A stretch of DNA of 64,000 nt. Origin: Janthinobacterium violaceinigrum. GTDB taxonomy: Bacteria > Pseudomonadota > Gammaproteobacteria > Burkholderiales > Burkholderiaceae_D. Under the pieces are notes generated by a model. The model ran no database searches. It was given only the letters and a program-made list of their open reading frames with translations, and was not told where the DNA came from. The number at the start of each line of letters is the position of its first letter. Position 1 is the first letter of the stretch. The DNA lies in assembly GCF_009208555.1 (NCBI RefSeq), contig NZ_WFLI01000020.1:1-64000 (forward strand). The letters are read 5' to 3'. Shown piece by piece: positions 50,783 to 57,702 of the stretch. The position numbers and the translations under genes are program-made.

Positions 50783-51160
50783 TTACTCGGCGGTTTCTTC
50801 CGCTTCGGCCGCATCGATCACGGCATTCTTGCCGGTGGCGTGGCGCTTGCTGTCTTGCAGGCGGCCCAGGGCGCTATCGATGGCGCGTTTCAGTTTGTCG
50901 GTGGCGCCGGCAACGGATTGGTGCACGGTGGCGTTTTGCTCGGTCACGGCGATTGGTTGATAGCCAGCAACGCGTGCTTCCATGACGCAGCGGATATCGT
51001 CGGCGCCGCCTTTCGGGCCATTCGTGTCGCTGAGGTGGACTTCGATGCGGGTCAGGTTGTCGCGGAAGCGGCTCAGTGCGTTTTCAAGTACGGATTGCAC
51101 ATGTTCGTTCAGTCCAGCGGTGTTGGCGATGGTGCTGTCGGTATGAATATTGATTTGCAT
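50783..51160 (-). CDS. HPF/RaiA-family ribosome-associated protein
   Basis: 125 residues with AGGAG eight bases before the ATG. MQINIHTDSTIANTAGLNEHVQSVLENALSRFRDNLTRIEVHLSDTNGPKGGADDIRCVMEAR fits the N-terminal beta-alpha-beta core of hibernation-promoting factors. The family DTNGPKGG loop and helical KLKRAIDSALGRL tail are also present. It is the short type, without the ribosome-dimerising C-terminal domain. It lacks the usual rpoN operon context, so it is an accessory paralogue, likely stress-regulated. Binds the 30S subunit by family knowledge. Confidence 0.88.
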   Translation of the reverse strand: MQINIHTDSTIANTAGLNEHVQSVLENALSRFRDNLTRIEVHLSDTNGPKGGADDIRCVMEARVAGYQPIAVTEQNATVHQSVAGATDKLKRAIDSALGRLQDSKRHATGKNAVIDAAEAEETAE

Positions 51161-51413
51161 ATGCTTACTCCTGTCAATTCAAAAAAAACCCATCTCAGGC
51201 GCCTGGCACGGCAGTGGTCAAACCCGCTGCCAGGGCGCGTCGGCGCCTGGTTCTTGCCTCATGCACCAGATCTGTGCATGACCTGTCTTACGTAATCCAT
51301 CTTACTCCTCTTTCCCGTATTTCAAGAGGGTGCGCACGATTAAGATGAGCTTAACCCTACACCCAGGTCAAGTTTCCTCTCGGAATCTTTTGGGCCGCCG
51401 TCAGCCCCGCCGT

Positions 51414-52079
51414 TTATCCATTGATGAGACCGGCCGCGATATTGATCGACAGTCCCAGCACGACCAGGTTGAAGAAAAAGCTCAGCACGGATTGTCCCAG
51501 CACGATTTGCCGCATCAGCCGCGTCTGCACGGAAACGTCGGACGTTTGCACGGCCACGGCGATGGTGAAGGCGAAATACAGGAAATCCCAGTAATCGGGG
51601 TTTTGCTCGTCGTCGGGAAACTTCAGGGGACGCAAGGCGGGGTCGGCCTGGTAATACAGGTGGGCATAGTGAAAGCAGAACAGGGTGCCGACGAGAAACC
51701 AGGAGCCGACCAGGGTGAGGATCGTCAGGCCGTAGTGCAGCGCGCGCTCGTCCGGCGCCATGTCCTTCATCGAGGACAGCTGCGAGACGATGGCCACCAG
51801 GCTCATCACGGACGCCACGGACAGGGCCGACAACACCGTGGCGGCCCGTTCATCCTGGCGCTGCGCCATGGCCTTGACCTTGTGGTGGTTGGCCCGCATC
51901 ATCATCCAGGCCATCGTCGCCAGGTAGAACCAGACGGCCACGTTCCACGCCGTCAGCAGGCGCGTCATCTGTTGCCAGGACGCGGGCAGCAGCAGGCCGG
52001 CCGCCACGCCGATGGCCGTGGCCAGGCTCAGGTGGGGGCGGCTGCGGATGAAGCCGTGAAACGGAAGCGTGATTTTCAT
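51414..52079 (-). CDS. DUF1345 membrane protein
   Basis: 221 residues with five to six hydrophobic segments. It starts MKITLPFHGFIRSRPHLSLATAIGVAAGLLLP and has VWFYLATMAWMMMRANHHKVKAMAQRQDE and PDYWDFLYFAFTIAVAVQTSDVSVQTRLMR. These are the DUF1345 signature segments. No biochemical role known. The following 250-base gap to 51160 shows nothing beyond the promoter of the HPF-like gene. Confidence 0.9.
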   Translation of the reverse strand: MKITLPFHGFIRSRPHLSLATAIGVAAGLLLPASWQQMTRLLTAWNVAVWFYLATMAWMMMRANHHKVKAMAQRQDERAATVLSALSVASVMSLVAIVSQLSSMKDMAPDERALHYGLTILTLVGSWFLVGTLFCFHYAHLYYQADPALRPLKFPDDEQNPDYWDFLYFAFTIAVAVQTSDVSVQTRLMRQIVLGQSVLSFFFNLVVLGLSINIAAGLING

Positions 52080-52117
52080 GGTGCGAAGTCGTCAGTGGCA
52101 ATAGCGCATCTTAGACC

Positions 52118-53389
52118 TTATGTGCCGGTCGCGGTGGCCGTCCTGGCGGCTGCTTCCTTCTCGTGGTGGGGGAAGCGGTCCATGCGCGACAGCACGGGAA
52201 ACAGCACGGCCCACACGCCCGTCACGGCCAGGGTGGCGGCGCCGCCGAAGAGCACGGCGCGCACGAGGCCGAACCAGCCGGCCGTCAGGCCCGATTCGAA
52301 TTCGCCCAGCTCGTTCGAGGCACCGATGAAGACGGCATTCACGGCGCTGACCCGGCCGCGGATTTCGTCCGGCGTCTCGAACTGCACCAGCAGGTGGCGG
52401 ATGTAGACGCTGACCATGTCGCCGGCGCCCATCAGGAACAGCGCCGCCAGCGCCAGCGGGAAATAGCTGGTGCTGCCCAGCACCAGGGTGCCCAGGCCGA
52501 AGACGGCCACGCCGCCGAACATCCAGGCGCCCACCCGGCGCGTGATGGGGAACATGGCCAGCGCGATCGAGCACAGGGCGGCGCCGGCGCCTGGCGCCGT
52601 GCGCAGCAGGCCCAGGCCGCTGGGACCGATATGCAGCACGTCATGCGCGAGCGCAGGCAGCAGGGCCGTGGCGCCGCCGAACAGTACGGCAAACAGGTCG
52701 AGCGAAATGGCGCCCAGCACGATGGGTTTCGACCAGACGAAACGCAAGCCTTCGAGCAAGGTATGCCAGCTGACGGGCTCGCGTTTCACCACTTGCGGTG
52801 CCGGCGTGGTGGCGCGCATCAGCAGGACGGACACCACCAGCAGCGCGGACGAGACCAGGTACACGACCTTGGGCCCGAAGTAGTACAGCAAGCCGCCCAG
52901 GGTGGGCCCCAGGATGATGGCCACGTGCGAGCTCGACGAGCTGAGCGCCACGGCGCGGCTGAAATGTTCCGTTGGTACCATGTTCACCAGCACGGCTTGC
53001 GTGGCCGGCATCATGAAGGCGCGCGCGCTGCCGAACAGCACCAGCACGGCAAACACGGGCCAGACGATGGACAGCCCGCTCAGCGTAAAGGCCAGCAAGG
53101 CCAGCGCGCACGCCAGCTGGGCCGCCAGGCACCAGGCGATGATGTTGCGGCGGTTGTAGCGGTCGGCCACGTGGCCGGCCGGCAAGATCAGCACGAGGAA
53201 GGGGGCGAACTGCGCCAGGCCGATCAAGCCCAGGTCGAACAGGCTGCCCGTGATCTGGTACACCTGCCAGCCGATGGCCACGCTTTGCATCTGCACGGCC
53301 AGCGTGCCCAGCACGCGGGCGGAAAGGTAGAAGGCGAAATTGCGGTGACGCAGGATACTGAAGCCGTTGCCGGCAGATGCGAGGGACAT
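52118..53389 (-). CDS. MFS transporter of the EntS-like type
   Basis: 423 residues from the ATG at 53389 (MSLASAGNGFSILRHRNFAFYL); the frame extends upstream only as non-homologous sequence. Twelve helices. LILPAGHVADRYNRRNIIAWC is the MFS motif; SARAFMMPATQAVLVNMVP and RGRVSAVNAVFIGASNELGEFESGLTAGWFG are typical of the EntS/MFS_3 group that exports siderophores and drugs. No siderophore synthesis genes lie here, so an unknown small molecule is the likely substrate. It precedes the DUF1345 gene in the same direction. Confidence 0.9.
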   Translation of the reverse strand: MSLASAGNGFSILRHRNFAFYLSARVLGTLAVQMQSVAIGWQVYQITGSLFDLGLIGLAQFAPFLVLILPAGHVADRYNRRNIIAWCLAAQLACALALLAFTLSGLSIVWPVFAVLVLFGSARAFMMPATQAVLVNMVPTEHFSRAVALSSSSSHVAIILGPTLGGLLYYFGPKVVYLVSSALLVVSVLLMRATTPAPQVVKREPVSWHTLLEGLRFVWSKPIVLGAISLDLFAVLFGGATALLPALAHDVLHIGPSGLGLLRTAPGAGAALCSIALAMFPITRRVGAWMFGGVAVFGLGTLVLGSTSYFPLALAALFLMGAGDMVSVYIRHLLVQFETPDEIRGRVSAVNAVFIGASNELGEFESGLTAGWFGLVRAVLFGGAATLAVTGVWAVLFPVLSRMDRFPHHEKEAAARTATATGT

Positions 53390-53466
53390 GAGATTTCCAG
53401 GGAACGGCGGGGTGGAGCGGTGGCGGCAGCGGATGCCGCGCCAGCAGCACCCCGCTGTCTGGATGC

Positions 53467-54492
53467 TTACTTGGCCAGGTCGGCTTCCGTGGTGAAGGCG
53501 TCCGCGTAGAACTCGTCGGCTGGCAACTGGCACAATTGCACGAAATCGCGGTTTGCCGATTCGACGACGATCGGTGCGCCGCAGGCGTAGACCTGGTGCG
53601 CGGACAGGTCGGGCAAGTCCGCCATCACGGCCTGGTGCACAAAGCCCGTGCGGCCGCTCCAGGCGTCTTCCGGCAAGGCTTCCGAGACGACGGGCACATA
53701 CGTGAATTGCGGCAGGTCGGCGGCCCACTGACGGCACAGCGCATCCATATACAGGTCGTGCGGACGGCGGCCGCCCCAGTACAGGGTGATCGGGCGCTGG
53801 GATTTTTCGTTGACCATGTGTTCGACGATGGCTTTCAGCGGGGCAAAGCCCGTGCCCGAGGCCAGCAGCACGACGGGCTTGTCGGAATCTTCGCGCAGGA
53901 AGAAGGTGCCCATCGGGCCTTCGAAGCGCAGGATGTCGCGCTCTTTCATGGTGCCGAATACCTGGTCGGTGAACAGGCCGCCTGGCATGTGGCGGATATG
54001 CAGGCTTACGGGTCCGCCTTCGACGGGCGCGCTGGCCATGCTGTAGCTGCGGCGCTTGTTGTCGCGCAGCATGATTTCGATATACTGTCCGGCGCGGTAG
54101 TGCAGGCGCTCGCTGGCCGGCAGCTGCAGGGTCAGCACGACGACGTCTGGCGCGACTTTTTCGATGGTGGTCACGCGCGACGGCATTTTCTTGATCGGGT
54201 AGTCGCTGCTGCCCGCCACTTCGCGCGCCTGCACCACCAGGTCGCCCTGGGGGACGGCGCAGCACAGCAGCGAATAGCCGGCGGCCGCTTCATCTTCCGT
54301 CAGGGAGCGGGCCTGGTATGGCTTATGCTGTACATTGCCGGACACGATCTTGCCCTTGCAGGAGCTGCAGGCGCCGCTCTTGCAGCTGTACGGCAGGCCC
54401 ACGCCGGCGCGGATTGCTGCCGACAGGACGGTTTCGTCCGCTTCACAGCTGAATTGGTGGCCGCTGGGCTGAACAGTAATTTGAAAAGTCAT
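53467..54492 (-). CDS. CDP-6-deoxy-delta-3,4-glucoseen reductase-type [2Fe-2S] flavoprotein
   Basis: 341 residues. The plant-type ferredoxin domain has four Cys at 37, 42, 45 and 77 (CKSGACSSC ... LLCC). The FAD domain has RRSYSMAS, and the NAD domain GTGFAPLKAIVEHM with YACGAP near the end. The architecture Fdx-FAD-NAD is shared by AscD/RfbI-type reductases and by phenol or benzoate oxygenase reductases. No sugar-nucleotide genes surround it, so assignment to the glucoseen pathway is by family only; it may serve an oxygenase elsewhere. The start codons of this and the divergent gene at 54505 are only 12 bases apart. Confidence 0.92.
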   Translation of the reverse strand: MTFQITVQPSGHQFSCEADETVLSAAIRAGVGLPYSCKSGACSSCKGKIVSGNVQHKPYQARSLTEDEAAAGYSLLCCAVPQGDLVVQAREVAGSSDYPIKKMPSRVTTIEKVAPDVVVLTLQLPASERLHYRAGQYIEIMLRDNKRRSYSMASAPVEGGPVSLHIRHMPGGLFTDQVFGTMKERDILRFEGPMGTFFLREDSDKPVVLLASGTGFAPLKAIVEHMVNEKSQRPITLYWGGRRPHDLYMDALCRQWAADLPQFTYVPVVSEALPEDAWSGRTGFVHQAVMADLPDLSAHQVYACGAPIVVESANRDFVQLCQLPADEFYADAFTTEADLAK

Positions 54493-54504
54493 ACAATCCT
54501 TGAG

Positions 54505-55422
54505 ATGAAAAATATGTTAATGCACTCTTTGCGCAAGCCGTTGGGCTTGCCGCGCCTGCTGATCCTGGGCTGCGGCGATGTGGGCATGCGGTTGCTGCCC
54601 TTGCTGCGCGCGCGCTTTCGCGTCTTTGCCGTCACCAGCCAGCCGGGGCGCTGCGCCCAACTGCGGGCCGCTGGCGCCGTGCCCATCGTGGCCAACCTCG
54701 ACGACCGCGCCAGCCTGCAACGGCTGGCGGGGCTGGCGACCATGGTCGTGCACCTGGCGCCGCCCCTGTCGTCGGGCGTGCTGGACCGGCGCACGCGCAA
54801 TCTGGTCGCCATTTTACCCGAGCACGCCCGCATGGTGTATGTGAGCACCAGCGGCGTATATGGTGATTGCGCTGGCGCCTGGGTCGATGAGACGCGGCCG
54901 GTGGCGCCGGCGAATGCGCGCGCGCGCCGCCGCGTCGACGCCGAACAGGTCTTGCGGGGCTGGGGCGCGCGCCGCGGCGCCAGCGTGGCCATCCTGCGCG
55001 TGCCCGGCATCTATGCGGATGACCGCCTGCCATTGAAACGCCTGCGCGAAGGCACGCCGGCCCTGGCTGCGGGCGACGATGTGTATACCAACCATATCCA
55101 TGCCGATGACCTGGCCCGCATCATCGAGCGGGCCTTGTGGCGGGGCAAGCCGGGACGCGTGTATCACGCCAGCGATGACAGCGAGCTCAAAATGGCAGAG
55201 TACTTCGATGCCGTGGCCGATACCTTCGGCTTGCCGCGTCCGCCGCGCCTGCCGCGTGCCCAGCTGCAGCAAGTGGTCACGCCGATGCTGCTGTCGTTCA
55301 TGTCCGAATCGCGCCGCCTGCACAATACGCGCATCAAGCGCGAGCTGGGCGTGCGCCTGCGCTACGCGCGCGTGGCCGATGCCTTGCGGCCGCTGGCCGC
55401 CGGCGGGGCCCGCATCGGGTAA
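54505..55422 (+). CDS. NAD(P)-binding SDR-like protein (YeeZ type)
   Basis: 305 residues if started at the ATG at 54505; ATGs at 54514 and 54520 are also usable. The Rossmann motif is GCGDVG (GxGxxG) with LLPLLRARFRVFAVT. It has VVHLAPPLSSG, VYVSTSGVYGD and HIHADDLARIIERAL. The YVSTSGVYGD segment is the catalytic Ser/Tyr area of extended SDRs, but no Lys follows at Tyr+4, so the classical YxxxK is incomplete. Resembles the E. coli YeeZ family of unknown role. Divergent from the Fdx reductase gene. Confidence 0.85.
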   Translation: MKNMLMHSLRKPLGLPRLLILGCGDVGMRLLPLLRARFRVFAVTSQPGRCAQLRAAGAVPIVANLDDRASLQRLAGLATMVVHLAPPLSSGVLDRRTRNLVAILPEHARMVYVSTSGVYGDCAGAWVDETRPVAPANARARRRVDAEQVLRGWGARRGASVAILRVPGIYADDRLPLKRLREGTPALAAGDDVYTNHIHADDLARIIERALWRGKPGRVYHASDDSELKMAEYFDAVADTFGLPRPPRLPRAQLQQVVTPMLLSFMSESRRLHNTRIKRELGVRLRYARVADALRPLAAGGARIG

Positions 55423-55506
55423 AATGGCCGGTTATCTGCGCACTTTTCCTGGGCCGGCGCGCAGCGCGTCGTTCCGGCGGTGCGCCATTCACTTAAGGAA
55501 TACAGC

Positions 55507-55767
55507 ATGACCACCCTCACTTACGAAGAATACCTGGACGAGGTCACCACCGTCCTGACGGAACTGTATGACCTCGATGACGACGCCGCCATCAAGCTGG
55601 TCGTGGCAGCGCAGGACGCCGAATTTTTTGTCCCGCACGATGCGCATGAGGAAATGCGTACCGTCGAGCAAGCCAAGAAAGATGCGGTCACCCTGTTCGA
55701 GCGCAAGCAGAATCGCCAGCAAACGCAGGAAAAGCAGCAACAGCGCGTGCGCCAGCAAAAGAAATAA
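55507..55767 (+). CDS. Small acidic/Gln-rich protein (86 aa)
   Basis: 86 residues from the ATG at 55507, AAGGA seven bases upstream. It starts MTTLTYEEYLDEVTTVL and has a helical acidic core (DLDDDAAIKLVVAAQDAEFF) and a Gln/Lys/Arg-rich tail (KQNRQQTQEKQQQRVRQQKK). No family is recognised, though it looks genuine by ribosome site and codon use. It is 84 bases downstream of the SDR gene. Role unknown. Confidence 0.65.
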   Translation: MTTLTYEEYLDEVTTVLTELYDLDDDAAIKLVVAAQDAEFFVPHDAHEEMRTVEQAKKDAVTLFERKQNRQQTQEKQQQRVRQQKK

Positions 55768-55961
55768 GGAAGGGCCGCCGCGGCCGCCAGGCCGTGGGGC
55801 AGGATGGGCTTCGGCGCAACGTCGGGGCCTTGCCATTTGATGCAGCGCAAACGTGTCATGGCGAGCTGGCGATATGGTGAGCAATGTCGTCACGCGTCTT
55901 GGCTATTTGTGGCGGGCTCTACAATTAGCGCGACGTTGTTTTCCGTCAGCAGGAGCGAGCC

Positions 55962-56231
55962 ATGCGAGCTATGAGTCACCCCAGCAAGGAACAGGTGCGC
56001 GCCTATATGCGCCGCCGTGAGCGTGCGTTGCAGCCACCGCCGCCACCCGATGAAATTCGCCGGCAACTGGCCTGGTGCCGCGTGGACGCCTTCCCGAGCG
56101 CCAGTCTGCGGGCCACCCCGGCCGGCGTGGCCGTCCAGGGCTGGCACTTGTCAGCGGAAATGGCACGCCTGAGCGCGCTCATGGCGATTGCCTGGTTCAT
56201 GCGTAGCGGCGTTCCTCATTGTAAAAATTGA
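55962..56231 (+). CDS. Uncharacterised small protein (89 aa)
   Basis: Starts MRAMSHPSKEQVRAYMRRRE, with AGGAG eight bases upstream. A Pro run (PPPPPDE) separates a basic N-terminal helix from a Trp/Ala-rich C-terminal helix (AEMARLSALMAIAWFMRSG). Not a recognisable family. The next 240 bases are AT-rich and gene-free. Confidence 0.6.
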   Translation: MRAMSHPSKEQVRAYMRRRERALQPPPPPDEIRRQLAWCRVDAFPSASLRATPAGVAVQGWHLSAEMARLSALMAIAWFMRSGVPHCKN

Positions 56232-56472
56232 TGACTTGCAGCAAATTTTTCCGATTTGAGTTATCCTCTAGCACATTCCAAGTGCGTCAATTCTCTTCAA
56301 TTATCACAATTTTGCTTTAAGTTACGCAAAAATCAACAATAGCGTGTATTATATTGTTTGCGGCGTAAATGCCGCATAAGTGATGGCGCTTTTTAGTGTG
56401 TTTACCCTGAATTATTGCAGAAGAGACATTTGGTTTCTTTTTGCACTAATACAACAAGTCGGATTTTTGATC
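56232..56472. promoter_or_regulatory. AT-rich control region of the HTH gene
   Basis: This is one of the few AT-rich stretches in the window. It contains several short inverted repeats: GCAC/GTGC (about 56273-56287), TTTTGC/GCAAAA (about 56311-56332) and a TGCGGC-GTAAAT-GCCGCA hairpin (56359-56376). A TATTAT-like box lies near 56347. The transcript would start close to the hairpin, so it may sit in the leader. Sites this dense beside a Cro-like gene suggest autoregulation. Confidence 0.4.
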
Positions 56473-56712
56473 ATGTCTCTCAAACAAATTACCTCTTTGC
56501 CTACCTACAACCCGAATCGCGTCCTCGATGCGATCATCGACAAGCTGCAACTGAAAAACGATGCCGCCCTGTCGCGAGCTCTGGAAGTGGCGCCACCTGT
56601 TATCAGCAAGATTCGTCACAATACCTTGCCGATCGGCGCCACGATCCTCATCCGCATGCATGAAATCAGCGATTTCAGCATTCGTGAACTGCGCGAACTG
56701 ATGGCTGCCTAA
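56473..56712 (+). CDS. Small Cro/CI-like helix-turn-helix protein
   Basis: 79 residues from the ATG at 56473 (MSLKQITSLPTY); the longer frame to 56380 lies in AT-rich leader. The helix-turn-helix is LKNDAALSRALEVAPPVISKIRHNTLPIGATILIRMHEI, with recognition helix PPVISKIRHN. Single-domain Cro-like proteins of this size are common in betaproteobacteria, often without a phage. The hairpin at 56723-56750 follows. Target unknown. Confidence 0.85.
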   Translation: MSLKQITSLPTYNPNRVLDAIIDKLQLKNDAALSRALEVAPPVISKIRHNTLPIGATILIRMHEISDFSIRELRELMAA

Positions 56713-56722
56713 GAGCGCCTGA

Positions 56723-56750
56723 CAGACGGCAAACTGAGAGGTGCCGTCTG
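56723..56750. terminator. Hairpin after the HTH gene
   Basis: CAGACGGCA (56723-56731) and TGCCGTCTG (56742-56750) form a perfect 9-bp stem with a 10-base loop, 10 bases after the stop. The following GGTAAGTC has no U tract, so termination may be Rho-dependent or weak. Confidence 0.6.
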
Positions 56751-56793
56751 GGTAAGTCAAGCTTGCCGCGTGCGGCAGCCACCTTTGTTTTCT

Positions 56794-57507
56794 CTATTGC
56801 GGGTCGGGGTTCAGCACCGGACGATCGATATAGAAACGCCCCATCTCCAGGCCAGTCGTGGACGACTTGACCACTGCGGCGGTCAGCGTGGCGGGTGCGC
56901 TGGAAAATGCGGTGCTGGCAGCACCGGTCGCGCGGCCCGAATACGCCGTCGCCTGTACCGCTGCGCTGGAAAACGCCGTCTGCACGGCCCGGCCCGAGTA
57001 TGCCGTCGCCTGTACCGCCGCACTGGAAAATGCTGTTTGTACAGCCCGTCCTGAATACGCGGCTTGCACGGCCCGTCCCGAATAGGCTGCCTGCACGGCG
57101 CGGCCCGAATACGCGGTTTCTGCGCGGATATAATCTTCCCCGAACGTTTGCTCGTACAGCTGCTTCATGCGCTCGCCCACGCGGTGATGCGCCGCTTCGT
57201 CATCCTCGCCGCGCAAGCCGATGTACGGGAAGTGATGCAGGAAGTAACCGAAGACCTGTTCGCAGTCGGCCGCATATTTCAGGGTGTCGAGGATGTGGTA
57301 GTGCCAGAAGGTATCGACGTCCATCAGCGGCGCCGTTTCTTCTTCCGGAAACTGTTTCATCAGGATCAGGAAGCGCCGGTATTCGAACTCCACCGCATTG
57401 GCCTTCTCCAGGCTCCATCCTTCGCCGGATTCCCGGTGCATCAGCTTGACCTTGATCGCGTCCAAATTCAAATCGGCAATTGCCTTGAAACTGTCGTTGG
57501 TATCCAT
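56794..57507 (-). CDS. GRDP-like WHxH protein with C-terminal tandem repeats
   Basis: 237 residues. The first 130 form a compact domain with VDTFWHYHILDTLKYAADCEQVFGYFLHHFPYIGLRGEDDE; the WHxH and HHFPYxG motifs are the signature of glycine-rich-domain-protein-like (PF07173-type) proteins. The His and Trp residues suggest metal or ligand binding. Residues 131-205 then carry about seven tandem 9-10-residue units of AYSGRAVQ(A/T) and AFSSAAVQAT type. A short non-repetitive tail follows (TTGLEMGRFYIDRPVL). No signal peptide. The gene stands alone. The repeats are unusual for the family and may be a linker, a binding array or a modified-peptide region; this is open. Confidence 0.8.
   Translation of the reverse strand: MDTNDSFKAIADLNLDAIKVKLMHRESGEGWSLEKANAVEFEYRRFLILMKQFPEEETAPLMDVDTFWHYHILDTLKYAADCEQVFGYFLHHFPYIGLRGEDDEAAHHRVGERMKQLYEQTFGEDYIRAETAYSGRAVQAAYSGRAVQAAYSGRAVQTAFSSAAVQATAYSGRAVQTAFSSAAVQATAYSGRATGAASTAFSSAPATLTAAVVKSSTTGLEMGRFYIDRPVLNPDPQ
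56893..57117 (-). repeat. Coding tandem repeats (9-10-residue units)
   Basis: Residues 131-205 of the GRDP-like protein consist of alternating AYSGRAVQA/T and AFSSAAVQAT units. The DNA units are 27-30 bases and nearly identical (for example CCTGTACCGCTGCGCTGG and CCTGTACCGCCGCACTGG on the plus strand). Tandem copies of this kind change number easily by recombination. Confidence 0.85.
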
Positions 57508-57702
57508 GGGTGTCCTTTAGTCGTGGGTATCGTAAAAGCGCTGCGTGGGGGAAAAACGGTGAAAAAATGGCTGGCTGGTGGCGAGAACTCCTGGCAGGTG
57601 GAAGGGCGCCTGGATGGTGACTGTCAGGCTAATTGTTCTACATCAATATTGCATCTAATCACAAAATACGCAAGCTGAGCTTGTTTCAAGCGGGCGTCTC
57701 CG

